Shown piece after piece: positions 44,425-54,887 of a DNA stretch of 64,000 nucleotides; the stretch's first letter is position 1; every line of letters starts with the position of its first letter. Under the pieces are notes generated by a model, which saw only the letters and a program-made list of their open reading frames with translations, was not told where the DNA came from and did not search any database. This stretch comes from Bombiscardovia coagulans (GTDB taxonomy: Bacteria; Actinomycetota; Actinomycetes; Actinomycetales; Bifidobacteriaceae), in NCBI RefSeq assembly GCF_002259585.1, contig NZ_MWWS01000005.1, positions 1 to 64,000 on the forward strand, written 5' to 3'. The translations under genes were made by a program, and so were the position numbers.

Positions 44425-47400
44425 TCAGTACACAGTTACGTTGTTAAAGTGAAGAGTACCTTCTTGCGGTAGGGCACTGGTCGGCACCCAAATAACGAGA
44501 TCTTGGGTATGAATAGGGTGTTGTAAACGAACTTCCGTTGTTCCCGAAGGGTCAAAGGCGAATTGAGCGACAGCTGTTCCTGGGGTGGGCTGGGAACCAG
44601 TAGCATTGGCAAAAATTTGACCTTGTCCGCTGTGCTGCCTTATGGAAATCACGACACGCGAAACGTCATGAGGTGCATCTAAATGAACATACCAGCCTAC
44701 TCCATCCAAGCCTGCCGGGTGGTTCATAAAGAGTTGTCTTGCTGTAGGGTATGCAGTCGTGTTGGCAGGTAAGGGCTTGGGAGGTGGTACAGCACCAGCT
44801 TCCTTTGGTTGATGCTTAATTGGTGGGGTAGCTGCACTTTCGTTGGTGTTGTCACCTTGAAGCGGCGCTGCTGACATATTTGGCCAGGGATTACCTGCAT
44901 CGATGTGACCATGCAAGCGACCAACTACGGTAATCGATGCCCAGATGAGGCCAATGACTACTAAACCAGCTGCTATAGTGATGACGATAGAACGGGTGGT
45001 GTAGTGTCCGAAGAGCTGGGCATCTGCAACGTTGTCGTCAAGATCATCTTCGTCGAATTCTTCCTCAACTGACTGATTTCGTTCTGAATACATCCCGGAT
45101 GCCAAGCGTGACTGAGGGCTAGGGGAGAAGCTGGGGGGTAATACTTGAGTCTCAGATTCAGGCACTGTTTCTGTTGCATGAGTAAAGAGGTCGTCCACTG
45201 GCACATTGAGCTCGGTGTTATCGTTGGACTCCCTTACAGAGTCTGGAGGCGTAGGCGCTGGCTTGTCCTGATCAGGGGAGGGTGACTGCTCCACACTGGG
45301 TGAGCTTGGGTGTGCTTGTATAGTGGGCTGGCGAACAGAGCTGACATCAACAGCTTGAGTGGGCCAAGAGGCTAGCTCTTGGTGTGAAATTCTGTTGGCT
45401 GATGGCAGCTGATTTTGTACGCGACGTTGATCAAATATCGAGAAGAGATCTGTGTCTGAATTGCTGAGATTGAGCATTTCGACTTCGCTGCTCTCAGGGA
45501 ATAACAGTTGATTAGTTCCCCACTTTGGCTCAACAGTTGTATTTTTAGCTAGAGCATCGTTGGGCCGCACTGAGCTTGGGATGCTGAGCACATGTTCAGG
45601 AGGTACTGCTTGTAATGTTACAGCTTGTATAGAGGCCTGCTGGTCAGGCTTGGGCCAAACCATATCTTGGTCGGTAAGTTCTTCTGGAGGAGTCCAAGGA
45701 CCAAGCAAAGCCGACAACTCTGCCAGGGTAATCAGCGGGATAGGAGAGACTCCATCTGTTGTCGGTAACCTTAAACCTCTCATACAAATAATACGGAATT
45801 CTTTAGGGATTCCTTCTGGCAGGGCTTCAAGACTTGGGTAGCTGTTGGGGGTAGAACCGGGTATGGACCCAACTAGGAGAGCATACAGCATTCCGGAAAG
45901 CTGACGCACTACCATTCCTTCGCTACCGCTTGTGTCCTTTGTGTCCCCAATTTGCCAAGGTTCAATCATTGACAGGACAGGGGCATCAGCAATGGTAATT
46001 CCAGTAGGAGATAGACGAATCAAGCTAGGTGATACCGTCAGTGTATGAAGTCCTAACTTATACAGAGCTCCCAAGGCTTGGGCACTCTCGCCGATGATCG
46101 TTCGTATAGCTTCATAGCTAGGATTGTGCATTGGAGGAGTGTTGAGGTAGTTTTCTAGTGAGCTTCCTGCATCTAAATCACAGACGATGAGGGAGATCCG
46201 ATCTCTGGTGTGAAGCTGGTATACAGGGGTAAATCGGCGGCTCGAAGATAGAGCTAGGTCTGCAGAGGCAGTGTTAACGGAGTTGACTGATTGATTGTCA
46301 GTGACAATGAATAACTGGCTACGACGGTCAAGAACTTTATCTTCCACCTCCCAAGCACTCAGGCCGGGCTCCTGCTTGAGCAGTGTACGTAGCTGATATC
46401 GGTTGAGTAAGATGTCGGAGACTCTAGGCCGTATAGTACCTGGACTCTGAGGTGAACCTTGCACCCGCCTACCGTGAGCCTGTGCTGCTTGAGAATCTGT
46501 TTGAACGCTTGTATGGGCACCATGTGGTGTCTGAGTTGGCTCAGGATTTCGGGGTTGAGCAGGGACGTTTGTTGGACTGTCAGTCCCTTGGTGGATACCC
46601 GTGGGGTTTTGCAGAGTTTGGTGAGGGAAGCTCTTAGGTGCTATCCGAACGGATTGATTAAAGATACGGGGGTTCATGCTACCCGCATCGGCCATAGCGG
46701 AATTCTCAATCTGTTCAAGGGCACCTTCCATTTCATCGCTAGCAGCTGGCTCAGTGTAAGAGCGGACTACTCGGGCTGCTCGATGAGCAATAGTTTCTTC
46801 CCGTGCCTCGACGTCAGCAATAATTGAGATGTTGGGGAGGGAAGCCTGCGTTTGGTCCTTTTGACTATGGTCTGGGATTGAAAGACCAAGGCGTTGAGCT
46901 AGAACAGCAATGAAGTCAATGAGTTCTTGAGTATGAAGAGCATACAGTACCATGCAATACACTGCGGCGATAACAAGCGTGATAATGATACAAATAAGTA
47001 CTGCCTGTAGCCAAGACATATGTCCATCTCGATTGGTTACTTGCGCTCCCACAAGATGGGTTACTGGATTTTTAATGAGAAGTGCTAGTCCTCCAGAAAC
47101 TGCGGCAGCTACTACTGCTTTGGCATAGGTGAGACCAATTCGTTTCCCGTCCAAAAATCCATCAAAGCGTTGCTTCAGCATGTGCACCAGCACCGGGAAA
47201 GACACGATATTGCTTAAGGCCATCGATAAACCAACGAAAGCAGTCCAATACTGAGGAGGGGCCACTCGTACAGCTATGAGTACCATAACTACCTGTATGG
47301 TATTGGAAAAAGCAGCGAAAATAAAAGGCTGCTTGCCGTCTTCGAAAGCGTAAAAGGTACGCTGAATAAGCAGGAATGCCGATACTGCAGCTAACCCTAC

Positions 47401-48552
47401 CGTAAGTCCGAGTAGAGGACCAGAGATAAGAACTGATTCGTGCACATTAACTGAGGGCAGGAGTGCTCGAATGATAGGTACCGGAATCACCAGCATAACT
47501 ATGCCAAAGAAGCACATCATCAGGCCTACATTACGTAGGGATCGGCTCAGAGTATCTCTTGCGTCGTTGATTCGTCCCTCTGCTACTGCCTGAGATAGTT
47601 GAGGGAAGATTGCAGTCGAAACAGAAACAGCGATTAGCGAATACGGCAGCATATACAGGGTATAAGCATTTTGGTAAGAACCGTTGCCAGCTATGTCAAA
47701 GGGATTACCTTCGAGGGGTGCTCCATTGGTGATGCGTGCATTAACAATATTTGCTAGCTGATCGACTATGACCACACCCAAACTCCAAGCAGCAACTGGT
47801 CCCATTGACCGAAGACCAATCCCTTGTATACCCCACTTGGGTTTGTAGGTAAATCCCGAACGAATAAGCGGAATGAACAACATCAGTGCTTGAAAAGCAA
47901 CACCTAACGTCCATGCACCAGCTGTGAGGCCGATCTTGCCGGTGGTCCAAAAATCTATAGATTGGCGTTGCGCATTGCCAAACATAGCAATAAACATAAT
48001 GAAGCCGGCGCAAGAGATAATATTGGCGCCGACAGATGACCAGGCATAAGCCGTAAACCGTCCTTTAGCCGCTAAAATTTGACCAAGTACGGTATACAAA
48101 CCATAGAAAAAGACTTGCGGCATGCACCAGAGAGTAAAAGCATTTGCTAGCGCTCGCTGGGCTGGATTCCACTTTGAGTTGAGGTATATGGAGGTGAGAA
48201 CAGAGGTTCCCAGCATGAGAACCAGGGTAAGCCCTAGGAGCAGTACTATTGAGGCAGTAATCAGTTTGTCGAGGCGGTCTTCGGCGTCTTCTTCTTTAAG
48301 AGTCCGGACGATTTGAGGAACTAAAACAGCGTTGAAAATCCCACCGGATATGAGAGTGAACATGACTTGAGGAATCATGGCTCCCGTTTGGTAGGCATCT
48401 GCCGCTATTCCAGTCGTGCCTATAGCCGCAGCGAGAAGGATAGTACGAATCTGCCCGGTTACACGTGAAGCGGCAGTGCCCGAAGCCATAATGATGGAAT
48501 TGCGGCCTACAGAATTCTCTGTGTCTCGTTCTGCCTGTCCTTGGGAAGTCAT
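44425..48552 (-). CDS. murJ: Lipid II flippase MurJ fused to a pseudokinase
   Basis: 1375 residues. Fourteen-helix MurJ core at about residues 15-555 (SVGRNSIIMASGTAASRVTGQIRT). A disordered Pro/Gln-rich linker follows, then a kinase-like domain (about 710-960) with LHTLTVSPSLIRL where active kinases have HRDxxxxN, and IADAP where DFG is expected. Next come a long linker, one helix (about 1210-1230) and a C-terminal beta-sandwich. MurJ moves lipid II outward for peptidoglycan. The fusion resembles mycobacterial MviN (Rv3910), whose pseudokinase binds FhaA when phosphorylated. GGGAGG lies seven bases before the ATG at 48552; an alternative ATG at 48624 overlaps the upstream stop. Confidence 0.92.
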   Translation of the reverse strand: MTSQGQAERDTENSVGRNSIIMASGTAASRVTGQIRTILLAAAIGTTGIAADAYQTGAMIPQVMFTLISGGIFNAVLVPQIVRTLKEEDAEDRLDKLITASIVLLLGLTLVLMLGTSVLTSIYLNSKWNPAQRALANAFTLWCMPQVFFYGLYTVLGQILAAKGRFTAYAWSSVGANIISCAGFIMFIAMFGNAQRQSIDFWTTGKIGLTAGAWTLGVAFQALMLFIPLIRSGFTYKPKWGIQGIGLRSMGPVAAWSLGVVIVDQLANIVNARITNGAPLEGNPFDIAGNGSYQNAYTLYMLPYSLIAVSVSTAIFPQLSQAVAEGRINDARDTLSRSLRNVGLMMCFFGIVMLVIPVPIIRALLPSVNVHESVLISGPLLGLTVGLAAVSAFLLIQRTFYAFEDGKQPFIFAAFSNTIQVVMVLIAVRVAPPQYWTAFVGLSMALSNIVSFPVLVHMLKQRFDGFLDGKRIGLTYAKAVVAAAVSGGLALLIKNPVTHLVGAQVTNRDGHMSWLQAVLICIIITLVIAAVYCMVLYALHTQELIDFIAVLAQRLGLSIPDHSQKDQTQASLPNISIIADVEAREETIAHRAARVVRSYTEPAASDEMEGALEQIENSAMADAGSMNPRIFNQSVRIAPKSFPHQTLQNPTGIHQGTDSPTNVPAQPRNPEPTQTPHGAHTSVQTDSQAAQAHGRRVQGSPQSPGTIRPRVSDILLNRYQLRTLLKQEPGLSAWEVEDKVLDRRSQLFIVTDNQSVNSVNTASADLALSSSRRFTPVYQLHTRDRISLIVCDLDAGSSLENYLNTPPMHNPSYEAIRTIIGESAQALGALYKLGLHTLTVSPSLIRLSPTGITIADAPVLSMIEPWQIGDTKDTSGSEGMVVRQLSGMLYALLVGSIPGSTPNSYPSLEALPEGIPKEFRIICMRGLRLPTTDGVSPIPLITLAELSALLGPWTPPEELTDQDMVWPKPDQQASIQAVTLQAVPPEHVLSIPSSVRPNDALAKNTTVEPKWGTNQLLFPESSEVEMLNLSNSDTDLFSIFDQRRVQNQLPSANRISHQELASWPTQAVDVSSVRQPTIQAHPSSPSVEQSPSPDQDKPAPTPPDSVRESNDNTELNVPVDDLFTHATETVPESETQVLPPSFSPSPQSRLASGMYSERNQSVEEEFDEDDLDDNVADAQLFGHYTTRSIVITIAAGLVVIGLIWASITVVGRLHGHIDAGNPWPNMSAAPLQGDNTNESAATPPIKHQPKEAGAVPPPKPLPANTTAYPTARQLFMNHPAGLDGVGWYVHLDAPHDVSRVVISIRQHSGQGQIFANATGSQPTPGTAVAQFAFDPSGTTEVRLQHPIHTQDLVIWVPTSALPQEGTLHFNNVTVY

Positions 48553-48620
48553 CTGTGAGCCTCCCTTTTGGCCTGAACTGGCGTTCACTGGGGTTCTTCC
48601 CCTCTCATGCCTCGCGGTGC

Positions 48621-51014
48621 TCATTCGTCAGGATCTTTCGTGCGGTTAATCTGTCTCCACACTCCCAGAGCTCCGAATAAAAGAGCGAGCACTATAATCA
48701 GGAGTCCACTCATGTCGCTCAAGCGCAGGTTAGAGGTAATGTGTGTGGTTCGAGTCTCACCAAAGGAAACATTGTCTTGATCAACCAATGAAATTTCCGC
48801 GTCTGCTTGTCCGGCGGTGGCAACGCGGATTGTGAACGTTACCTGCGCTTCCGAGTTGGCAGGAATAAGCGCATCAGTTGTACGTGTGGTCACTATTTCC
48901 ATGGAGTCAGTCTTGGAACTCACTCGAACAGCCACGGGATAAGGGTGTGTATTACTGACAGTGACAGGCATTTTTGCTGTTTCGCTGACCACTGTTATGG
49001 ATTCGCTGGGTTTAATTTGGACGCCGTTCAAAAGTTGGTCAACAAGAGCGCGAGCGTCGTCGGCTAGGCTCCCTGCTTTATCGGTAGAAGCCAAAGCGTG
49101 CAGGGCTAGACTGTCGTGAACGTGAGTTACATCGGCGAGCCACTGGCTTGGGTTGTTGGATCGGCGAGCTGTATCTGCTGCATCTTGTCTTGCTAAGGCT
49201 TGTGCATCTGACTTACCCGATGATGCGGAGGGAGATGACCTGTTTTGTTGTTGTGTGGCTAGCATAGCGGTGCTGAATCTTTTGATATCGTTGCGACTAG
49301 CTGCCAGCGAATCCAGTGTCCCATTCAGACCGGATGTTTTAGCTTTGGTGAAAGGGTTGCTTTTTCGTTCCCCCGTTATGAGTTCTCGTGCTTCTTCCCC
49401 TTGAGAGTACGGTTCTGCATTACTAACAGTGTGTAGATCGTCTAATCGCAACCATGGGGCACCTTCTACTGCGGTCATCAGTGTACCGGCAGTCGCGATG
49501 TCTTGATTGCTCCCGAAACAAATTAAAATGTTTCTTTGGGCATAGGGCTGTTCACTTTGGTAGAAGGCACTTTGAGCCATAAAACGAGCTACCTGACCGG
49601 CAGAAGTCTGTTCACTTGCTGCCTTGGCTGATGTAGGGTTGCCCTGGGCTAGGGTACTGAGCTCTCGTTGTGCTGACAGTAGCGTTATCTCACCTGCTTC
49701 AGTAGAAACAGTATATTTTCCTGTGTGTGCTGGGCTGCCGGCCTCACTGTCAAGGCCACGTGGGGCTATAACTGTGGTATAGCCCTGTTTTCGTGCTTCG
49801 GTTAAGTTTGCCAAAGACCAAGGCTGACTACCTTGCCAGGCGTAGATAGGCTTGCTGGTATCGGCTGTATGAAGACCACTCTTAAGCTCATGACTAGCGG
49901 TTTGGGCGCTCCAATCTTCCATTTCAACGCCTGCTGAACTGTAATGAGCGGCATCCTGGGGTGAGTATGCGGTTATATCGAATACTCCTGGCTGCATGCC
50001 TGCATCGACCCGCACTGAACTGTCTAGGTAGCTGGAATACAAGGGATCTGCCACCGTATTGAGTTTTGAATGGTGGGCCAGTAATTGCTGTCGATGACTT
50101 TCAGCTTTGACTCCGCTTTGACTGATCTGAACAATACGCTCAGATAGATCACTCGGCGTGTGCTGTATCGGACTCTTCTGATCGTGGTCTTGACTGCCGT
50201 TGGTTCCGGGATTGTTCGCAGGAGGAGCTTGTTTATTGTCTCCTTGGCCGGTCATGAGTTCCTTTACTCGGTCCTGATTAACTTCCCAATCTGTGGAGGC
50301 TAGAGGCAATACCATGCTGACAGGCATAGCTGGTGTGTGAGCAGTGGTTAAGCCGTCTGGAGAGCGCGTTAGGAAGGTGGTTGCTTCTTCTGTAACGTGC
50401 TTACCAGCAGGGTCGGTTTCGTCGCTTGTGTATGTCAGGAGTAAAGGCTTGGGACCCCAAGTATTCATGGCTTTCAGTTGGTCGTGTTCAGCGGGAGTGG
50501 TAGCTGTAACTTCTATGCTTTGACCTGGCTGAATGCTGGCTACGTCAGTGGTTGACAGGTGGTTAGGTGTTGGGATGCGAGAGTCTCCTTCTGCCCAATC
50601 CTGCATATCTACTCTGGAGCTAAAGGAATATAGAGCGTTGGTGTCTACGCTTAACTTGCCAGTGCCGCTGGCCTTATTAGACGTATTGGTAACTGCGACC
50701 TTAACTGAATAGCCAGAGGTACTTGAAACCACAGCAGTACTTGACCTAATAGAAAGTTTTACACTAGAACTAATTCTGGGGTGCTCGTTGTTGCCTTTAC
50801 GGGTGTTAGCTGCATAAGCAGGGATGGGACTGATTGGTTCTGCCTGTGGCTTGACTGCAACAAAGACAAAGCTGCATAAGAAGACTAATACAGTTATTAA
50901 TGCAGCTACTGTCCGCCTACGATATATACCTGATTGAGGTCGCAGCCCCTCTGCTGAATAGGTACGACCGTTCTGCTGCTGGCAGGTAGTGTTATGCGCG
51001 TGATTACCGTTCAT
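48621..51014 (-). CDS. DUF6049 family membrane-anchored exported protein
   Basis: 797 residues. An N-terminal membrane segment (about 32-55, RRRTVAALITVLVFLCSFVFV), a large extracellular part and a C-terminal helix (about 767-787) with a short RQINRTKDPDE tail. It sits between the NUDIX gene and murJ, overlapping each predicted frame by four bases, the position of Rv3909 in Mycobacterium tuberculosis. Function is not established; conserved linkage to MurJ suggests a cell-wall role. Confidence 0.8.
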   Translation of the reverse strand: MNGNHAHNTTCQQQNGRTYSAEGLRPQSGIYRRRTVAALITVLVFLCSFVFVAVKPQAEPISPIPAYAANTRKGNNEHPRISSSVKLSIRSSTAVVSSTSGYSVKVAVTNTSNKASGTGKLSVDTNALYSFSSRVDMQDWAEGDSRIPTPNHLSTTDVASIQPGQSIEVTATTPAEHDQLKAMNTWGPKPLLLTYTSDETDPAGKHVTEEATTFLTRSPDGLTTAHTPAMPVSMVLPLASTDWEVNQDRVKELMTGQGDNKQAPPANNPGTNGSQDHDQKSPIQHTPSDLSERIVQISQSGVKAESHRQQLLAHHSKLNTVADPLYSSYLDSSVRVDAGMQPGVFDITAYSPQDAAHYSSAGVEMEDWSAQTASHELKSGLHTADTSKPIYAWQGSQPWSLANLTEARKQGYTTVIAPRGLDSEAGSPAHTGKYTVSTEAGEITLLSAQRELSTLAQGNPTSAKAASEQTSAGQVARFMAQSAFYQSEQPYAQRNILICFGSNQDIATAGTLMTAVEGAPWLRLDDLHTVSNAEPYSQGEEARELITGERKSNPFTKAKTSGLNGTLDSLAASRNDIKRFSTAMLATQQQNRSSPSASSGKSDAQALARQDAADTARRSNNPSQWLADVTHVHDSLALHALASTDKAGSLADDARALVDQLLNGVQIKPSESITVVSETAKMPVTVSNTHPYPVAVRVSSKTDSMEIVTTRTTDALIPANSEAQVTFTIRVATAGQADAEISLVDQDNVSFGETRTTHITSNLRLSDMSGLLIIVLALLFGALGVWRQINRTKDPDE

Positions 51015-51772
51015 GCTCTTTTTATTTTCCTAGCGTAGAGCCATGCAATTTTCCTTTCATTTGGATAGGAAAGTACATCGGTTAAGTCTTCGAAATCTAC
51101 CCAAATTGCATCCTCCGCCTCGTGGTCAGGATCACCTTCCACTGTTAGCCAACCGCCTACCTGCTGTAGCACATAGTGGTGAACCAACTTGTGGATACGT
51201 TGCTTAGTGCCAGTGAACCAATAGTCAATCGTAGCTATAGAATCGACAACTGTGCCCAGAATTCCTGTTTCTTCATGTACCTCTCGCACAGCAGTCTGTT
51301 CTGGTGTTTCTCCCTTCTCAATATGCCCTTTTGGTAAGCACCACTCAAGGTGTCCGGAGCGTGAGTGGCGAGCAATGATGGCAACGCGATGAGCGTTATC
51401 GAAAATTAACCCTCCAGCAGAGTATTCGCGCACGACTGGTAAATCTTGTGCATCTAAGGATGCGAAACTTGTCGAACCCGTTTCTTGCTTGCGGCGTGCC
51501 ATTACAGCAGGTGTCGGTACGCGGTGTTCTGGCCGACTGTGATTTACTGATTCGCGGATGCTCACACTAACAAGCTGGTTGTCATCGTCGCTCTCAACCT
51601 GTTCGGAGCTATTTTCTTCAACCGAATGCTCAAATACTTGACCTACCTTTGGAGTGACATCGTCGCCAAGGGTGTACAGCAGACGGTTAGGGCCCTCCTG
51701 TAAATTGGCATGGTTGCCCCGATCATTGGCTTGGCGCGATAGCATGCGCGCTAGATCGATAGGCGTAGTCAT
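51011..51772 (-). CDS. NUDIX hydrolase
   Basis: 253 residues. The Nudix box GHIEKGETPEQTAVREVHEETG (in part) lies near 150-172, with the preceding strand GGLIFDNAHRVAIIARHSRSGHLEWCLPKG. Such enzymes cleave nucleoside diphosphate derivatives. The first 110 residues are variable and partly acidic. It is divergent from cca and heads the NUDIX-DUF6049-murJ operon, as in other actinobacteria. Confidence 0.9.
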   Translation of the reverse strand: MTTPIDLARMLSRQANDRGNHANLQEGPNRLLYTLGDDVTPKVGQVFEHSVEENSSEQVESDDDNQLVSVSIRESVNHSRPEHRVPTPAVMARRKQETGSTSFASLDAQDLPVVREYSAGGLIFDNAHRVAIIARHSRSGHLEWCLPKGHIEKGETPEQTAVREVHEETGILGTVVDSIATIDYWFTGTKQRIHKLVHHYVLQQVGGWLTVEGDPDHEAEDAIWVDFEDLTDVLSYPNERKIAWLYARKIKRA

Positions 51773-51885
51773 AATTCCACTCTACGTAACGTATTGTGCA
51801 GGTGGGGTAACGGTAAGCTGGTAAATGCATACAACTCACGCTGCTTTTATAAGTGTGATTTTAAGTATACGCGGAAAGGGTAATT

Positions 51886-53301
51886 GTGGACTTTGAGGTT
51901 TGGCCTGAAGCGATAGAGCTGGGGCAGCTATTCGCAGAACAGGGTTTTGAGCTGGCTCTTGTGGGCGGTCCAGTACGTGATCTTCTCTTGCGCCGTCCTT
52001 CACATGACCTAGATTTCTGTACTTCTGCTCGCCCTGAAGAATTTGAACCTATTCTCCATAAATGGGGGCAGGGTTTCTGGGATATGGGTCGAAAGTTCGG
52101 TACGCTTGGTGCCCTCAGACGCAGGTCGGATGGCACAGAAGTCAAGGTGGAGGTCACTACTTACCGTTCTGACAGCTACCAGCCTAATTCGCGTAAACCT
52201 GAAGTTAACTACGGGAGCAGTTTAGAAGGGGATCTTTCTCGACGCGATTTCACAGTTAATGCAATGGCTTTGCGTGTTCCGGACTTGGAGTTTGTGGATC
52301 CCTTTGGTGGAGCTAATGATTTAGCCAAGAAGATGTTGCGAACACCGGTTGATCCTCACCAGTCATTTGATGACGATCCCTTAAGAATGATGCGAGCCGT
52401 AAGATTTGTTGCACAACTTGACTTCCGTATAGCTTTGTCGACCGCCGAAGCCTTAAGCCAGATGACTGATCGCATCACGATAGTCTCTGCCGAGCGTGTA
52501 AGGGATGAACTAATTAAACTTTTGACCAGTGAACACCCCCACCAGGGTGTGGAGGCATTGGTTGACTCAGGCTTGGCGGCATATGTGCTTCCTGAAATTC
52601 CAGCCCTCCAGTTGCAGATCGATGAGCACCATCGTCACAAGGACGTCTATGAGCACTCGCTTATGGTTCTCGACAGGGCTGTAGCTCTAGAAACAGGGCC
52701 TGATGGGCCTGTACCAGCTCCTGACCTAACCTTGCGCTTAGCTGCTCTTCTACACGATATTGGCAAGCCTTCCACGCGTCGTTTTGAGTCTGGAGGCAAG
52801 GTCAGTTTCCACCATCATGATCTTGTTGGCGCCAAAATAGCCCGTAAAAGACTCAAAGCATTACATTTCGATAAACATATAACCGACGATGTGTGTGATT
52901 TGATCGCTATGCACTTACGATTCCATGGTTACGTGGATGAGCGCTGGTCCGATGCTGCTGTACGCCGGTACGCCAAGGAAACCGGACCTCTGTTTGAACG
53001 ACTCAATTGCCTCACACGAGCAGACGCTACTACACGTAATAAGCTCAAGGCTCACAACTTTTCTGCGGCGATGGATGAGTTAGAGGACAGGGTCAGACAG
53101 CTGAAAGAAAAAGAGAATTTCGATGCCATACGTCCCGATTTAAATGGACAGCAAATCATGGAAATTCTTGATCTCGAACCTGGTCCTCTGGTGGGCAAAG
53201 CTTACCAACATATGTTGGATTATCGTTTAGACGAAGGTCCGGTGGACCAAGAAACTGCTTGTGCTGAGCTCAAGGCATGGTGGGCCCAGCAGCAAGTGTA
53301 A
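51886..53301 (+). CDS. cca: CCA tRNA nucleotidyltransferase
   Basis: 471 residues, start GTG. The nucleotidyltransferase head has ALVGGPVRDLLLRRPSHDLDF (motif GG-vRD and DxD), then RRDFTVNAMAL and DPLRMMRAVRFVAQL. An HD domain follows (LAALLHDIGKPSTRRF, HHHDLVGAKIARKRLKAL). It adds or repairs the 3' CCA end of tRNAs. It is divergent from the NUDIX gene and ends four bases from the opposing LytR_C gene. Confidence 0.94.
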   Translation: MDFEVWPEAIELGQLFAEQGFELALVGGPVRDLLLRRPSHDLDFCTSARPEEFEPILHKWGQGFWDMGRKFGTLGALRRRSDGTEVKVEVTTYRSDSYQPNSRKPEVNYGSSLEGDLSRRDFTVNAMALRVPDLEFVDPFGGANDLAKKMLRTPVDPHQSFDDDPLRMMRAVRFVAQLDFRIALSTAEALSQMTDRITIVSAERVRDELIKLLTSEHPHQGVEALVDSGLAAYVLPEIPALQLQIDEHHRHKDVYEHSLMVLDRAVALETGPDGPVPAPDLTLRLAALLHDIGKPSTRRFESGGKVSFHHHDLVGAKIARKRLKALHFDKHITDDVCDLIAMHLRFHGYVDERWSDAAVRRYAKETGPLFERLNCLTRADATTRNKLKAHNFSAAMDELEDRVRQLKEKENFDAIRPDLNGQQIMEILDLEPGPLVGKAYQHMLDYRLDEGPVDQETACAELKAWWAQQQV

Positions 53302-53305
53302 ATCT

Positions 53306-53914
53306 CTAGGATTCGTGTTTGGGCAGATTCGTTATCGTTTTAGGATCTGCCACGCAACCTTTAATTGAGGTAATGGGCATACCTACACCTGAGACCTTAT
53401 GCTCCTGAGCGAGGTCGTTAAAGGTAGCACCAATAACTACGTCTACAAGGTCATCTGCACGATCATCCATGCGTAAGACCGCATCCTTGAATTGTCTTCC
53501 AACGGTATAACCCTGGGAGATGCCATTGATGCCGAAACGAATTTCTGTACGAGCTAATTCCGTTTTGGTGGGGAAGTCTCCTGCACCTTGCATGTTGAAA
53601 CCGCGGTTGCGCAGCGATTGCATTACTGCTACACCTAAACCGTTTTTGTTTGTCCCATTAAGCACTCGTACCCGAACTTCGGTGTGCTTGAGCACGGTAG
53701 AGTCAGCTGGAGCGCATGGCACAGAGACCCCGTAGTTAGGTTTAGTCTGTGTGCTCTGCTTATTGAGGTGCCCCAAAGTTCCAAAAACGACGAGTAATGC
53801 AATGACCAGTATTACCGCTAAAGCACTAATTGCTATAGTAAAAACCATCTTTTGACGACGGCGGACGAACTGCCTGCGGGCTTGACGCTCGTCGGGAGCA
53901 TCTGGAAACGTCAT
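53306..53914 (-). CDS. Membrane-anchored LytR C-terminal domain protein
   Basis: 202 residues. One helix (about 25-48) follows a basic stretch, then an extracellular LytR_C domain (about 78-175, VRVRVLNGTNKNGLGVAVMQSLRNRGF). The catalytic LCP part is absent, so it is not itself a wall-polymer transferase. A role near the cell wall is inferred. It lies three bases after rsmA on the same strand. Confidence 0.85.
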   Translation of the reverse strand: MTFPDAPDERQARRQFVRRRQKMVFTIAISALAVILVIALLVVFGTLGHLNKQSTQTKPNYGVSVPCAPADSTVLKHTEVRVRVLNGTNKNGLGVAVMQSLRNRGFNMQGAGDFPTKTELARTEIRFGINGISQGYTVGRQFKDAVLRMDDRADDLVDVVIGATFNDLAQEHKVSGVGMPITSIKGCVADPKTITNLPKHES

Positions 53915-53917
53915 GGT

Positions 53918-54883
53918 TCAACCCCTTTTAAATCTAGCTGCCTCTACTCTATCTTGCGAGGATGACGCTGAGTAATGGGACAGACGAACGAATTCTTGGA
54001 TACTCAATGTTTCCCCACGTCGTTGAGGATCAATAGCTGCTTGCTGGAAATCGGCTGGTTCTACGAGACCGTGAAGGGCAGCACGCAGGGTCTTTCGCCG
54101 TTGAGCAAAGGCTGCATCAATAAGATGGAACGTCTCTTGGCGCTCGCTCTCACTTTGAAGTGGTGCCCGTCTTTCAAAAGAAACCAGAGCTGAATCCACA
54201 TTAGGTGCAGGCCAAAAAACATGGCGTCCTATGCGCCCTGCTAAGTTTGCCTGCCCGTACCAAGCAAGCTTGGCTGAAGGAACACCGTAAGTCTTGCTAC
54301 TAGGGCCAGCAACCAGTCGATCTGCCACCTCTTTTTGGACCATAACGACGAAGGAACTCAAATTTGAAAACCGCTCTAGTAACGTCAAAATAATAGGAGT
54401 TGCTACATTGTAGGGCAAATTAGAAACAAGAGTGAGCGAGGTCTGCTCAGTCAGTTCTGGGCAATCTTGAGGTTTGAACGTTAGAGCATCTTGGTTTATT
54501 ACTTTCAAGTGGTTGGCGGCTTGAGGCATATGCGCCTCAACCGTCTGTGGCAGAAGAGCAGCAAGATTAGGGTCAATCTCTACTGCGTGTACCGTGGCAC
54601 CTGCTTCTAGCAATCCCAATGTTAAGGATCCCAAACCGGGGCCTACTTCTATAACATGGCTCGCAGGGTGTACGTTGGCTATCCGCACGATGCGTCGCAC
54701 TGTACCAGGGTCAATAACGAAGTTTTGCCCTAATTTTTTGGTGGGTTTGATGTTCGCGTGCTCTGCTAGCGAGCGGATGTCGGTGGCTCCCAGGAGCTGT
54801 CCGTTTTCTTCATGTACAGGACTATCAGCAGCGGCAAGAGCTGGCTGTTTTGGAACAGTATTCATAGATGTATGCTCAGCCAT
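53918..54883 (-). CDS. rsmA: 16S rRNA dimethyladenosine transferase RsmA/KsgA
   Basis: 321 residues. KKLGQNFVIDPGTVRRIVR precedes the SAM site VIEVGPGLGSLTLGLLEAGATVHAVEID, and motif IV is LVSNLPYNVATPI. It dimethylates two adjacent adenines in 16S helix 45. The start is set at 54883; the frame is open to 55057 but would overlap the G5 protein gene by 170 bases. A start at 54865 is also possible. The first 40 residues are variable. Confidence 0.93.
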   Translation of the reverse strand: MAEHTSMNTVPKQPALAAADSPVHEENGQLLGATDIRSLAEHANIKPTKKLGQNFVIDPGTVRRIVRIANVHPASHVIEVGPGLGSLTLGLLEAGATVHAVEIDPNLAALLPQTVEAHMPQAANHLKVINQDALTFKPQDCPELTEQTSLTLVSNLPYNVATPIILTLLERFSNLSSFVVMVQKEVADRLVAGPSSKTYGVPSAKLAWYGQANLAGRIGRHVFWPAPNVDSALVSFERRAPLQSESERQETFHLIDAAFAQRRKTLRAALHGLVEPADFQQAAIDPQRRGETLSIQEFVRLSHYSASSSQDRVEAARFKRG

Positions 54884-54887
54884 AGGT

